Counted from the stretch's first letter, positions 7,517-16,444 are shown. The stretch: 52,899 bases of DNA from an uncultured Eubacteriales bacterium (GCA_900314795.1 OMWP01000020.1:1-52899), one strand, 5' to 3'. Notes: generated by a model not told the origin, from the letters alone. Program-made: numbers and translations.

Positions 7517-8766
7517 TGCTCCGCGTTAGACAGCATCAGCTTGATGCGGTTCTCCTGATTGATCGCGGTGGCGCCGGGATCGTAGTCGATGGCGACGATG
7601 TTCACGCCCGGGTTACGCTCCTTGATCGGCTTCATCATGCCCTTACCCGCGATATGGTTGGGCAGGCATCCGAACGGCTGGGTGCAGATGATGTTGTTCA
7701 CACCCTCGCTGATCAGCTCGAGCATTTCCGCCGTCAAGAGCCAACCCTCGCCCATCTTCGCGCCTTGGTTGATATAGCCCTTGACGCGTTGTTGCGTTTC
7801 GTCAAAATCCGCCATCGGCATAAAGTTCGGGTAGTATTCCTGCATCATCCTGCGGATGTAGCGCTGTTTTTTCAGCAAGAAGCGGTACAGGAATTTGGAG
7901 CCGAGCGCCTTGAAGGGACGGATGCGGTACAAATCGTAGTCGACCAGACCGTTGTATACGCAGTACAGACAGAAGTCGACAAACCCCGGGATGACGGGCT
8001 CGACGTTTTCTTTGAGCAGGAATTGCTCCAGATTGTTGTTGCCCAAGGGGGAGAACTTGACATAGATCTCGCCGACGATGCCGACCTTGACCTTGTCGCG
8101 CGGCGTATCGCCGAGGATCTTGTTGAAGTCGTCCGCGATCAGCCGATAGTTCTTCTTGACATGGCTGTAGCGCATGGTGGAGCTGCGGGCGCTCTCGTCA
8201 AGCAGACGGTTGACCCATTTTTTTACCACGCGGTCGGTGTCGCCCCTGTGCTTTTCATACGGACGGCACTGGTTCGCCATCAGCATCATCAGATCGCCGT
8301 AAAACGCGCAGTACAGCATGCGGTACAGCATCGGTAATGTCAGTTGGAAGCCGGGGTGACTTTCGAGCATGTTGAAGTTCAGCGAGATCACGGGGATGTG
8401 CCCGTAGCCCGCCTTTTTCAGCGCCTTGCGCAGTAAGTAGATGTAGTTGGAGGCACGGCATCCGCCGCCTGTCTGGGTGATCAGCAGGGCGATCTTGTCT
8501 TTGTCATAGCGCCCCGACTCGACCGCGTTGATCAGCTGTCCGATGACCAAGAGAGCAGGGTAGCAGGTGTCGTTGTGGACATATCTGAGCCCCGATTCCT
8601 TGATGTTGCCGTCAACGTCCTCGAGGAAGTCGATCTTGTAGCCGTATCGTACCAAGACGTTGGAGATCAGCTTGAAGTGGATGGGCAGCATGGTGGGGAC
8701 GAGGATGGTGTATTCATCCCGCATTTCTCTGGTGAATTTTACATAATCCGCTTTTGCGACCGCCAT
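7513..8766 (-). CDS. acyl-CoA dehydratase activase-related protein (DUF2229/COG3581-like)
   Basis: A 417-residue protein of the class found as the C-terminal part of giant 2-hydroxyacyl-CoA dehydratase activase proteins. Visible hallmarks are NDTCYPALLVIGQL, TQTGGGCRASNYIYLLRKAL, VGEIYVKFSP and CTQPFGCLPNHIAGKG, with conserved Cys residues likely to hold an iron-sulfur cluster. It starts one base after the stop of the 1006-residue activase (TAA-C-ATG). The pair together (1423 residues) has the length of the single-chain homologues seen in many Clostridia, so this looks like a split gene whose parts still act together. The substrate is unknown. Confidence 0.85.
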   Translation of the reverse strand: MAVAKADYVKFTREMRDEYTILVPTMLPIHFKLISNVLVRYGYKIDFLEDVDGNIKESGLRYVHNDTCYPALLVIGQLINAVESGRYDKDKIALLITQTGGGCRASNYIYLLRKALKKAGYGHIPVISLNFNMLESHPGFQLTLPMLYRMLYCAFYGDLMMLMANQCRPYEKHRGDTDRVVKKWVNRLLDESARSSTMRYSHVKKNYRLIADDFNKILGDTPRDKVKVGIVGEIYVKFSPLGNNNLEQFLLKENVEPVIPGFVDFCLYCVYNGLVDYDLYRIRPFKALGSKFLYRFLLKKQRYIRRMMQEYYPNFMPMADFDETQQRVKGYINQGAKMGEGWLLTAEMLELISEGVNNIICTQPFGCLPNHIAGKGMMKPIKERNPGVNIVAIDYDPGATAINQENRIKLMLSNAEH

Positions 8767-8767
8767 G

Positions 8768-11700
8768 TTACTGCCCCCTTTCCTGTAATGCGCCGATCAG
8801 ACTGCGCAGGCGGATCCTGACCGCGCCGAGGTTGGTGATCTCGTCGATCTTGATCTGTGTATAGAGTTTTCCGTTGCGTTCGAGGATCGCGCGCACCTCG
8901 TCGGTGGTGACCGCGTCCACACCGCACCCGAAGGATACCAGTTGTACGAGCTGGGTGTCGTCATGCTCTGATGCGTACTGCGCCGCCGCGTACAGTCGGC
9001 TGTGGTAGGTCCACTGGTTGAGCACGCCGAGGGTGGGCGGTTCCTTGTCGGCGGTCACGCTGTCCTCACTCACGACGACAAAGCCCAGCGAGGTCGCCAG
9101 CTTATCGATGCCGTGACAGATCTCGGGGTCGATGTGATAGGGTCTGCCCGCGAGGATCATGATGCGCCTGCCCTTGTCACGCGCGAACTTGACGGCGCGG
9201 GCGCCCTCGTCATAGACGCGCTGCATATGCGCCCGATATTCGGCGACGCCCGCCTTGACCGCACGGGTGACATTGGATTTTTTGATAAAGTCAAAGTGCT
9301 TGGATAAGACAAGCGTCAGCTCACGGCTAAGCTCCTTCTCGCTGTTGATATTCAGATAGGGGCACAGGAACTTGGTCTGCTTTAAGGAGTCCATGTTGCC
9401 CTGCAGCAGCTCGGAGTAATAGGCGACGACAGGACAGTTGTAGAAGTTGTCGCCCTTGTTTTCATTGATATTATAGGTCAGGCAGGGGTAGAAGATCGCG
9501 TCCACACCCTGCTCGAGCAGGGTCTCGATATGACCGTGCATGAGCTTGGCGGGATAGCATACGGTGTCGGACGGAATGGAGAACTGCCCCTTTTGATACA
9601 GCTTGCGGGTCGAAAAGCCCGAGCCGATGACCTCAAAGCCGAGCTCAGAGAAGATGGTATGCCACAGCGGATAGAGCTCATACATACCCAGCGCCATCGG
9701 CAAACCGATCTTTTGCCTCCCTTTCCTAAGGGAGGTGTCCCGGACACGTGTGTCACGGGACGGAGGGTTGATTGGTTTGTTGGTCGATGACCGATAGTTT
9801 TCTATCAGCTGACGTTTATATTCATACAGATTCGGCAGTTTTTCATCATCACGGAGTGTGATGCCCGCGCCCTTTTCGCACTGGTTGCCCGAGATGAGCT
9901 TATCCTTGCCGTTGAAGATGTTGATCGTCAGGCGGCAGTTATTGGTACAGCCCTTGCATACCGCCGAGCGGCTTTCATGCTTGAGTGTTCTGACAGCCTG
10001 AGCGTCCAGAATGGACGACGTTTTGGGACGATGCTCCTTCGCGTACAGCGCCGCGCCGAACGCGCCCATCAATCCCGCAATATTGGGTCGCACGACCTCG
10101 CGACCGATCTCCTTCTCAAAACAACGCAGTACTGCGTCATTCATGAAGGTACCGCCCTGCACGACGATCCTTTGACCGAGTTCATCGGGCGTGGTGGCGC
10201 GGATGACCTTGTAGATCACGTTTTTGACGACCGACAGCGAGAGTCCCGCCGAGATATCCTGCACCGATGCGCCGTCCTTCTGCGCCTGCTTGACGGAGGA
10301 GTTCATGAACACCGTGCAGCGTGTGCCGAGGTCGACCGGCGCCATCGAGAACAGTCCCTGTCGGGCGAATTCCTCAACCGTGTAGCCCATCGACTGGGCG
10401 AAGGTCTCGATGAACGAGCCGCAGCCCGAGGAGCAGGCCTCGTTGAGCATGATGCTGTCGATACTGTTGTTGCGGATCTTAAAGCACTTGATGTCCTGTC
10501 CGCCGATGTCGAGGATGAAGTCGACATTCTTGTCAAAATACTTGGCGGCGGTATAATGCGCCATCGTTTCCACCAGACCGAAGTCGATGGAGAACGCGCG
10601 TTTGATCAGCTCCTCGCCGTAGCCGGTGACGGCACATCCGCGGATCGTCAGCTTGTCGCCGAACTCGTCATAGATCCTCGTCAGCTGTTCCTGAACGATC
10701 TGCACGGGATTACCCTTGTTGGAGCTGTAGTAGGTGTAGATGATATCGCAGCTCTCGGTGATGACGACCAGCTTGGTCGTCGTGGAGCCGCAGTCGATGC
10801 CGATATACGCGTCGCCGGTATAGCCGCCGGCGTATTCGGTCTTGACGCTGTTTTGCGTGTGGCGGCGGATGAACGCCTGATATTCGTTTTTATCCTTGAA
10901 GAGCGGCGGCAGGGTCGAGACCCTCTCCTTGTGCTTCATGCTCTCCTTGAGGCGTTTTACCAGCTCGTCATAGCCCATCAGCTCGCTGTCCTCGGAGTAC
11001 AGCGACGCGCCGATCGCCACAGCGTACAGTCCGTAGCCGGGGAAGATCGCGTTCTCTTCACTGAGCTTTAGGGTCTCGACAAAGCGCTCCCTGAGCCCCA
11101 TACAGTAGTGGAGCGGGCCGCCGAGGAACATGACCTTGCCCTCGATCTTTCTGCCCTGCGCCAGTCCGCCGACGGTCTGGTTGACGACCGCCTGATAGAT
11201 GGAGGCGGCGATATCCGCCTTGGTCGCGCCCTGGTTGATCAGCGGCTGGATATCCGTTTTCGCGAATACGCCGCAGCGCGAGGCGATGGGGTAGAGGTGC
11301 TGATGGCTCAGGCTCAGCTCATCCATCTCGGTGTTAGAGAGGTTTAAGAGGGTCGCCATCTGGTCGATGAACGCGCCGGTACCGCCTGCGCAGGAGCCGT
11401 TCATGCGCTCGTCCAGTCCGCCGGTGAAGAAGATGATCTTCGCGTCCTCGCCTCCCAGCTCGATCACCGCGTCGGTGTCGGGCTGCATACAGCGCACACA
11501 TTCGGCGGTCGCGTAGACCTCCTGCACAAAGCTCAGCCGCGCGGCATTCGCCATGCCCATGCCCGCCGAGCCGGATACCGCAACGGTAAAGCTGCGGCCG
11601 TCGAGCAGTTCCTTGATCGCTTCGATCATCTCGAGCGTCTTTTGGCGTACCTGAGAGAAGTGGCGTTCGTAGCGGCTGTAGATCAGCTCGCCGTCGTCGA

Positions 11701-11788
11701 TCAGCGCAAGCTTAGCCGTCGTCGAGCCGATGTCGATGCCCAGCAGCAGATTGCCCTCTGTTCTGTTTTTCGGATCGTTGATTTTCAT
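8768..11788 (-). CDS. 2-hydroxyacyl-CoA dehydratase activase, duplicated ASKHA ATPase
   Basis: A 1006-residue protein with two BadF/BcrA-type ATPase domains. The first (about 15-270) has LLGIDIGSTTAKLAL and NGSCAGGTGAFIDQMA; the second (about 325-590) has YIGIDCGSTTTKLVV and NEACSSGCGSFIETFAQ, whose Cys residues resemble the [4Fe-4S] ligands of HgdC-type activases. A Cys-rich link (CKGCTNNCRLTINIF) leads into a DUF2229-like C-terminal part (about 690-1000; GLPMALGMYELYPLW, CYPAKLMHGH). Activases use ATP to inject an electron into radical dehydratases. No dehydratase subunits lie nearby. Residues about 672-690 (NPPSRDTRVRDTSLRKGRQ) come from an intergenic repeat inserted in frame. Confidence 0.88.
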   Translation of the reverse strand: MKINDPKNRTEGNLLLGIDIGSTTAKLALIDDGELIYSRYERHFSQVRQKTLEMIEAIKELLDGRSFTVAVSGSAGMGMANAARLSFVQEVYATAECVRCMQPDTDAVIELGGEDAKIIFFTGGLDERMNGSCAGGTGAFIDQMATLLNLSNTEMDELSLSHQHLYPIASRCGVFAKTDIQPLINQGATKADIAASIYQAVVNQTVGGLAQGRKIEGKVMFLGGPLHYCMGLRERFVETLKLSEENAIFPGYGLYAVAIGASLYSEDSELMGYDELVKRLKESMKHKERVSTLPPLFKDKNEYQAFIRRHTQNSVKTEYAGGYTGDAYIGIDCGSTTTKLVVITESCDIIYTYYSSNKGNPVQIVQEQLTRIYDEFGDKLTIRGCAVTGYGEELIKRAFSIDFGLVETMAHYTAAKYFDKNVDFILDIGGQDIKCFKIRNNSIDSIMLNEACSSGCGSFIETFAQSMGYTVEEFARQGLFSMAPVDLGTRCTVFMNSSVKQAQKDGASVQDISAGLSLSVVKNVIYKVIRATTPDELGQRIVVQGGTFMNDAVLRCFEKEIGREVVRPNIAGLMGAFGAALYAKEHRPKTSSILDAQAVRTLKHESRSAVCKGCTNNCRLTINIFNGKDKLISGNQCEKGAGITLRDDEKLPNLYEYKRQLIENYRSSTNKPINPPSRDTRVRDTSLRKGRQKIGLPMALGMYELYPLWHTIFSELGFEVIGSGFSTRKLYQKGQFSIPSDTVCYPAKLMHGHIETLLEQGVDAIFYPCLTYNINENKGDNFYNCPVVAYYSELLQGNMDSLKQTKFLCPYLNINSEKELSRELTLVLSKHFDFIKKSNVTRAVKAGVAEYRAHMQRVYDEGARAVKFARDKGRRIMILAGRPYHIDPEICHGIDKLATSLGFVVVSEDSVTADKEPPTLGVLNQWTYHSRLYAAAQYASEHDDTQLVQLVSFGCGVDAVTTDEVRAILERNGKLYTQIKIDEITNLGAVRIRLRSLIGALQERGQ
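9714..9772. repeat. GCCTCCCTTT-type intergenic repeat inside a coding region
   Basis: GCCTCCCTTTCCTAAGGGAGGTG, an inner hairpin (GTCCCGGACACGTGTGTCACGGGAC) and CGGAGGGTTG have the layout of the intergenic copies at 12842-12934 and 36118-36213. Here the element lies wholly inside the activase gene and keeps the frame open. Confidence 0.8.
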
Positions 11789-11818
11789 ATTATCCTCTTA
11801 TGTAGTGACATTTTCATG

Positions 11819-11849
11819 TGTCGGCAAAACGCTGTCGATACTTGTCGAA
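11819..11849 (+). promoter_or_regulatory. tandem canonical Spo0A boxes
   Basis: TGTCGAT (11833-11839) and the consensus box TGTCGAA (11843-11849) are exactly 10 bp apart, with a weaker TGTCGGC at 11819. This spacing is known for Spo0A operators. The boxes lie about 30-60 bp upstream of the dehydratase activase start, next to a weak minus-strand promoter (TTGCCG-17-TACATA), so Spo0A control of that operon is likely. Confidence 0.6.
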
Positions 11850-11979
11850 ATTTGCATATTAATAAAAATACCCACATTATTTTACCACCTTTTGGAGCAA
11901 ATGCAAGATTTGGTCGAGATTTCACTGTAGTAAAAATACGGACAAAATGAAAAAAATATGTGTAAATTACCTATGTGCC

Positions 11980-12008
11980 TTGCTATTTGAGCCGCTATGG
12001 TTTATGAT
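11980..12008 (+). promoter_or_regulatory. sigma-A promoter of the lipoprotein gene
   Basis: TTGCTA (11980-11985), 17 bases, TATGAT (12003-12008). An AGGAGGAG SD lies about 6 bases before the ATG at 12037. Confidence 0.65.
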
Positions 12009-12036
12009 AAAAGTACTATCGTTAGGAGGAGAATAA

Positions 12037-12834
12037 ATGAAACGATTATTGACTTTGTTGCTGGCAGGTGTATTAGCGGTAGGCGCGTTAAGTGCGTGCA
12101 CTTCGGTACCCCAAAAAAAGACGGAACCGACAGACCCGACCTTTCCTGTCTATGTACCCTCATCCAAGACCGCGCAATCCGATGACACAAAAGAAGATGA
12201 AAAACAAGATCCCGATGTAGCGTCATCCGCGGCAAGGGACGAGGTGAAAGACACCCCCTCTGACGCATCGATCTCTGATTACGTCAAAAACGCGAAGGAA
12301 TCGGTCATTATCCTGCCCGGCGGCGGTGAAAAGCGCTGCGCGATCCCCGAGTTCCTCTTTGATTCCAACGACGCCAAAGCCGCAAATAGTGAGATCTTGG
12401 AGAAACACGGCGCCTATTTCGATGATCCCGAGTCTCATAATTATGTCAGCGAGCTGAATTATGAGGCGTATCTATATGAAAAGTATCTCAGCGTATATAT
12501 CAAAAGCAGGGTCGACGGCGGCAATACCACCGGACTGAGCTACTGCTTTGACATCACCACCGGCAAAGAGCTGAGCAGTGAAAAGCTCTGTTCCATGACC
12601 GGTCGCGACTACAACACCGCGATCAGCAAGCTGAAAGCTAACCTGACCTCTTATTACGACGAAAAGTTCAGCAAGCTGCCTAACAACAATGAGTATAGAG
12701 ACAAGACACTGGCGGACAGCAATCTCAAAGCGTCCAAAATGTTCCTCAACGAATCCCATCAGCTCACCGCGACGGTCTCCGTCTATGCCGCGGTCGGCGG
12801 CGGACAATGGGTCGAAACGATCTCCGCGGAATAA
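12037..12834 (+). CDS. lipoprotein with a PdaC/RsiV-like (DUF3298-type) domain
   Basis: This 265-residue protein has a lipoprotein signal (MKRLLTLLLAGVLAVGALSAC, lipid-modified Cys21). A disordered Pro/Asp/Lys-rich linker runs to about residue 80. The C-terminal domain has YEAYLYEKYLSVYIKS, GLSYCFDITTGKELSSEKLCS and a final VSVYAAVGGG. The 'FDxxTGKEL' turn after a beta hairpin is the signature of the RsiV/PdaC DUF3298 fold, which in RsiV binds lysozyme. No enzymatic domain is attached. It is probably anchored on the outer face of the membrane. It is monocistronic between divergent and convergent neighbours. The ligand is unknown. Confidence 0.75.
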   Translation: MKRLLTLLLAGVLAVGALSACTSVPQKKTEPTDPTFPVYVPSSKTAQSDDTKEDEKQDPDVASSAARDEVKDTPSDASISDYVKNAKESVIILPGGGEKRCAIPEFLFDSNDAKAANSEILEKHGAYFDDPESHNYVSELNYEAYLYEKYLSVYIKSRVDGGNTTGLSYCFDITTGKELSSEKLCSMTGRDYNTAISKLKANLTSYYDEKFSKLPNNNEYRDKTLADSNLKASKMFLNESHQLTATVSVYAAVGGGQWVETISAE

Positions 12835-12841
12835 AAACTTA

Positions 12842-12934
12842 GCCTCCCTTTCCTAAGGTGAGATTCTGTCCAAATCAGCGATTTGGAAAACAGATTCCAT
12901 ACACCGGAGAGGTGCCCGAAGGGCGGAGGGTTGC
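12842..12934. repeat. intergenic repeat, GCCTCCCTTT family, long form
   Basis: The outer ends GCCTCCCTTTCCTAAGG and CGGAGGGTTGC are shared with 9714-9772. A nested segment (GAGATTCTGTCCAAATC... to ...ATACACCGGA) is shared almost base for base with 36118-36213. The inner hairpin is GTGCCCGAAGGGC. Confidence 0.8.
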
Positions 12935-13029
12935 GAAAAAGTTCCTTTGTCTGTTGTTGAAAGGATCCGGAACCGGATAATACCACAAAATGAATGGATG
13001 ATTCTTGACGAATCATGCTGATGAATAAA

Positions 13030-13059
13030 ACGCCCTGCGGCTGTTAAACCGCAGGGCGT
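13030..13059 (-). terminator. terminator of murE (possibly bidirectional)
   Basis: ACGCCCTGCGG and CCGCAGGGCGT form an 11-bp perfect stem. On the minus strand it is followed by TTTTATT. Confidence 0.75.
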
Positions 13060-13077
13060 TGCTGTTTGTTTGGGATA

Positions 13078-13142
13078 GTCATTGCGAAGTCCTTGACACG
13101 CGTGTCCATGCGTGTAAACGCGTGTCGAGGCTGTGGCAACCT
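13078..13142. repeat. GTCATTGCGA...GTGGCAACCT intergenic repeat
   Basis: The ends TCATTGCGA and GTGGCAA match the copies at 35799-35842 and 43562-43612. The interior carries CGCGTGTC palindromes. The stretch 12835-13144 between the lipoprotein gene and murE holds only this repeat, the 12842 repeat and the terminator. Confidence 0.75.
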
Positions 13143-13144
13143 AT

Positions 13145-14638
13145 TTATCTGTTGCCGGAATCGTCGTCATCGTCATCATCCTGATCGGCGTCAATGATGT
13201 CGGCGATGATCTCGCGCTCATCCATGTGGTACTTCACGCCGCGGATCTCCTGATAATCCTCGTGACCCTTACCGGCGAGGACGATGATATCGCCCGGCTC
13301 GGCGTTCTCGATGCAGTAGCGGATCGCGTCGATACGGTTGGGAATGACAATATATTTGCCGTTTACCTTGTCGAGCCCGACCTTGATGTCCGCGATGATG
13401 TCCATCACATCCTCAAAGCGGCTGTTGTCTTCGGTGACGACCGAAAGGTCGGAGAGCTTGCCGCTGACCTCGCCCATCTCAAAGCGACGGGTCTTGGGGC
13501 GGTTACCGCCCGCGCCGAACATCGTGATCAGGCGGTGGGGCTTGTATTCGCGCAGGGTCGAGAGCACGTTCTCCATCGATACGGCATTGTGCGCGTAGTC
13601 GATGAGCATGGTGTAGTTGCCGGGGACAGGCACGACCTCGACTCTGCCCTTGACCTTGACGTTTTTCAGACCGTCAAGGATGTTTTGTTTATCGATGTCA
13701 AAATGACGGCATACCGCGATCGCGGCAAGCGCATTGTAGACGGAGAAGCGGCCCGGGATCGCGACGTTCACGCTCAGCTCTTCGGTACCGGTGGTCTTGA
13801 AGTGTACGCCGATGAAGCCTCGTTTCGCGACCAGCTCGTCGCCGTGGGCGACCAGATCGGCATTCTCGCTGTAGCCGTAGGTCTCGATCGCGCAGGTGTG
13901 ACCCTCGGTCACGCCCTCGGCATTCTCGTCATCGATGTTGATGATGCCGGTCTTGCAGCGCTGAAACAGCAGCGCTTTGCAGGCGAGGTATTCCGCCATA
14001 TCCTTGTGCTCGACGCCGCCGATGTGGTCGCTCGAGAAGTTGGTGAAGATGCCGTAGTCGAAGAGGATCCCGTCGGTGCGGTGCCATTTCAAGCCCAGTG
14101 ACGACGCCTCGATGACCATCGCCTTGCAGCCCTCGCTGACCATGCGGCGCATCGCCTGCTGGATCTCATAGCTCTCGGGTGTGGTGTTGTTGGTTTTGTA
14201 GATGCGGTCGCCGATGAGGATGCCTAAGGTGCCGATGGTACCGGTCTTGATGCCCGCGTTCTCTAAGATGGAGCGGATCATCGCGACCGTGGTGGTCTTG
14301 CCCTTGGTGCCCGTGACGGCGATAGTGGTCAGCTCCTCGGCGGGTCTGCCGAAGAATTCCACGCTCATCAGCGCTAAGGTGGCACGTGCGTCTTTGACGC
14401 GGACGACGGTGACGCCGTCATACGCGATGCCTTCATCCTCGACGACCAGCGCCTTCGCGCCGCGCTCGACCGCGTCGGGAATGAACTTGTGACCGTCCAC
14501 GTTGTAGCCCTTGAGCGCGACAAAGACACAGCCCTTGACGACCTTGCGGCTGTCGTAGATCACATCCTTGATGTTGACGTCAAGCGAGCCCGCGTCCACG
14601 GTATACTCACATTTTTGCAGTAATTCAATCAGTTTCAT
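13145..14638 (-). CDS. murE: UDP-MurNAc-tripeptide synthetase (MurE)
   Basis: This 497-residue Mur ligase adds the third amino acid to UDP-MurNAc-L-Ala-D-Glu in peptidoglycan synthesis. It has the N-terminal uridine-binding domain (DSRKVVKGCVFVALKG), ATP-binding loop AVTGTKGKTTTVAMI, central NTTPESYEIQ, EASSLGL and SSDHIGG motifs, and a C-terminal Rossmann-like domain (MFGAGGNRPKTRR). The substrate loop reads DNSR where diaminopimelate enzymes usually have DNPR; the Arg that contacts diaminopimelate is kept. The ATG at 14638 is preferred because GGAGG sits 6 bases upstream; an in-frame ATG at 14710 would add 24 residues but lacks an SD. The C-terminus is a poly-Asp tail. Confidence 0.92.
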   Translation of the reverse strand: MKLIELLQKCEYTVDAGSLDVNIKDVIYDSRKVVKGCVFVALKGYNVDGHKFIPDAVERGAKALVVEDEGIAYDGVTVVRVKDARATLALMSVEFFGRPAEELTTIAVTGTKGKTTTVAMIRSILENAGIKTGTIGTLGILIGDRIYKTNNTTPESYEIQQAMRRMVSEGCKAMVIEASSLGLKWHRTDGILFDYGIFTNFSSDHIGGVEHKDMAEYLACKALLFQRCKTGIINIDDENAEGVTEGHTCAIETYGYSENADLVAHGDELVAKRGFIGVHFKTTGTEELSVNVAIPGRFSVYNALAAIAVCRHFDIDKQNILDGLKNVKVKGRVEVVPVPGNYTMLIDYAHNAVSMENVLSTLREYKPHRLITMFGAGGNRPKTRRFEMGEVSGKLSDLSVVTEDNSRFEDVMDIIADIKVGLDKVNGKYIVIPNRIDAIRYCIENAEPGDIIVLAGKGHEDYQEIRGVKYHMDEREIIADIIDADQDDDDDDDSGNR

Positions 14639-14724
14639 CGCAAACCTCCGTGATGATGAACAGAAGTCGGTTTTTGACCGAAAACGGCGATTCTGTTCCG
14701 TAATTGCCATTCAAATACCTATAT

Positions 14725-14754
14725 ATTATACATAGAAACCGGGTCTGATGTCAA
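14725..14754 (-). promoter_or_regulatory. sigma-A promoter of murE
   Basis: On the minus strand TTGACA (14749-14754), 18 bases, TATAAT (14725-14730). Confidence 0.8.
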
Positions 14755-15047
14755 TGTGTCTTTTTGTTCGTAAAATGTCGATTTAGTGAAAATAGACGAA
14801 AAAAACGAAAAAGTTCGGTACAGAAAAGACTTATTTCTCCATCGGAATTATAAGGCGGGATATTGACAATACAGGTCTGCACTTCACAGAGATCCCCTTG
14901 ACAAGTTGCACAAAAGTGAAATCGTTAAACTAAACAAAAATAAAGAACACGATTTGTATAAAGTAAACAACAATCAAAAATTCAATGGTTAAAACAAACA
15001 AAAATCCGTCCTGAAAATAATGTTTTAGATAAAAAGTACAAAAGGAG

Positions 15048-15077
15048 TTGAAATCACAGGGGGAACTATGGTAAAAT
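15048..15077 (+). promoter_or_regulatory. promoter of the maltodextrin transport operon
   Basis: TTGAAA (15048-15053), 18 bases, TAAAAT (15072-15077), about 75 bases upstream of the binding-protein start. Confidence 0.6.
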
Positions 15078-15157
15078 TGATACAGTGATTAGGTGTGCCG
15101 GTCCGGATTCTCGGTACAACTATCCAAAAAATATTTTTGGAAAGAAGGAAAACAAAC

Positions 15158-16444
15158 ATGAAAAGAATTATTGCTGTGTTGCTGGCTGTTTTGATGCTGG
15201 CATCTGTACTCGTTGCCTGTAACAAACAGAACGGCGGCCCCAGTAGCGGCGCACAGGGCGACATTTTCCAGGGTGAGGATAACGTCACTTTGGAAGTATG
15301 GGCTCCCGAAGCTGCTGTTCAGCTGACTCAGTCTCTGTGTGACGATTTCATCAAAGAACATTCCGACAAGAAGATCAGCATTACCGTTAAGCCTCAGGAA
15401 GAGGGTAACGTAGCTGCTCAGATCCTGAACGACCCGTCGGTAGCCGGCGACGTATTCAGCTTTGTATGCGACCAGATGAACAAGCTGGATAAGGCGAAGG
15501 TTCTCGATCCCGTTCCGAGCTCCAAAGACAATCTCGGTTTCGACTATGAAAGCGAAATCAAACAGCGTGACTCCGAGGCTTCCATCGAAGCAGGTACTCT
15601 CAAGGGCGAGCTCCTCGCTTACCCCGAGACCGGTGAGAACGGCTACTATCTCGTATACGACAAGAGCGTTGTATCTGACGAAGATGCTAAGACTTTCGAG
15701 GGCGTTCTCGAGGCTTGCAAGAAGGCCGGCGTTAAGTTCAACATGGATGCAGGTAACAGCTTCTATGCTTGCATGTTCATGTTCACCGGTGGTCTTGAGC
15801 TCAAGGGCCTGAATGATGAAGGCGTACAGCAGTTCAACGACTACAGCGAAGAGAAGGTTATTGATTCTCTCGAGGCATTCGCTAACCTGTTCCATAAGTA
15901 CAGCGACACCTTCCAGTCCGATAACGTAGATAAGACCGGTTCCGGTATGGCTCAGAACCCCAGATCTGTCGGCGCAGGCATCGACGGTTCCTGGAACGCT
16001 GCTACCGTTAAGGAGAAGCTCGGCGACAACTACGGCGCTGCTAAGCTCCCCACCATCAACATCAAGGGCACTGACACCCAGATCATCTCCATGAGCGGTT
16101 ACAAGCTCATCGGCGTTAACGCTCAGTCCAAGTTCCGCTTCACTGCTCACGCTCTGGCTAACTATCTCGCAGGCGAGAAGTGCCAGCTTGCCCGTGCAGA
16201 GAGCCTGTCTTGGAGCCCCTCCAACAAGGTTGCTGTTGAGTCTGATATCGTAAAGAACAACCTCGGTTCCATGGCTTGCCTCGAGCAGGCTAAGCTTGCT
16301 CAGCCTCAGGTCAACATCGCTGATACCTTCTGGGATCCCGTAGGTACCCTCGGTAACTATCTCGTAAAGACCAAGGATATCACCAGAGACGGCATCAAGA
16401 CCGAATTCGGAAAGACTATCTCCAACATCAAGGACGAAGTCTAA
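15158..16444 (+). CDS. maltodextrin-binding lipoprotein (MalE-like) of an ABC transporter
   Basis: A 428-residue extracellular solute-binding protein, family 1. The lipoprotein signal is MKRIIAVLLAVLMLASVLVAC, and a polar linker leads into the mature lobe. The order EVWAPEAAVQLTQSLCDDFIKEH, then ENGYYLVYDKS, GIDGSWNA and ISMSGYKLIGVN follows the maltose/maltodextrin-binding group. The start is set by the SD AAGAAGGA before ATG 15158. It captures oligosaccharides for the MalF/MalG-like permeases encoded next. Codon use is highly biased, in keeping with strong expression. Confidence 0.88.
   Translation: MKRIIAVLLAVLMLASVLVACNKQNGGPSSGAQGDIFQGEDNVTLEVWAPEAAVQLTQSLCDDFIKEHSDKKISITVKPQEEGNVAAQILNDPSVAGDVFSFVCDQMNKLDKAKVLDPVPSSKDNLGFDYESEIKQRDSEASIEAGTLKGELLAYPETGENGYYLVYDKSVVSDEDAKTFEGVLEACKKAGVKFNMDAGNSFYACMFMFTGGLELKGLNDEGVQQFNDYSEEKVIDSLEAFANLFHKYSDTFQSDNVDKTGSGMAQNPRSVGAGIDGSWNAATVKEKLGDNYGAAKLPTINIKGTDTQIISMSGYKLIGVNAQSKFRFTAHALANYLAGEKCQLARAESLSWSPSNKVAVESDIVKNNLGSMACLEQAKLAQPQVNIADTFWDPVGTLGNYLVKTKDITRDGIKTEFGKTISNIKDEV

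Larger units (their letters stand above)
14639..15157. other. AT-rich divergent regulatory region, murE / maltodextrin operon
   Basis: No gene is seen here. It carries the murE promoter, the malE promoter, a single TGTCGAT (14776-14782), and CAAGTTGCACAAA (14902-14914), which recurs inverted upstream of a dockerin gene at 33830-33842. The stretch 14930-15045 is very A-rich and without a clear palindrome. Confidence 0.6.

Noticed and set aside
13133-14101. 322-codon plus-strand frame opposite murE
   Set aside because: Val/Asp/Ala-rich antisense shadow of murE, without SD or recognised motif.
14930-15045. Riboswitch in the leader of the maltodextrin operon
   Set aside because: The sequence is A-rich with no stable conserved fold, and most of it lies upstream of the likely transcription start.
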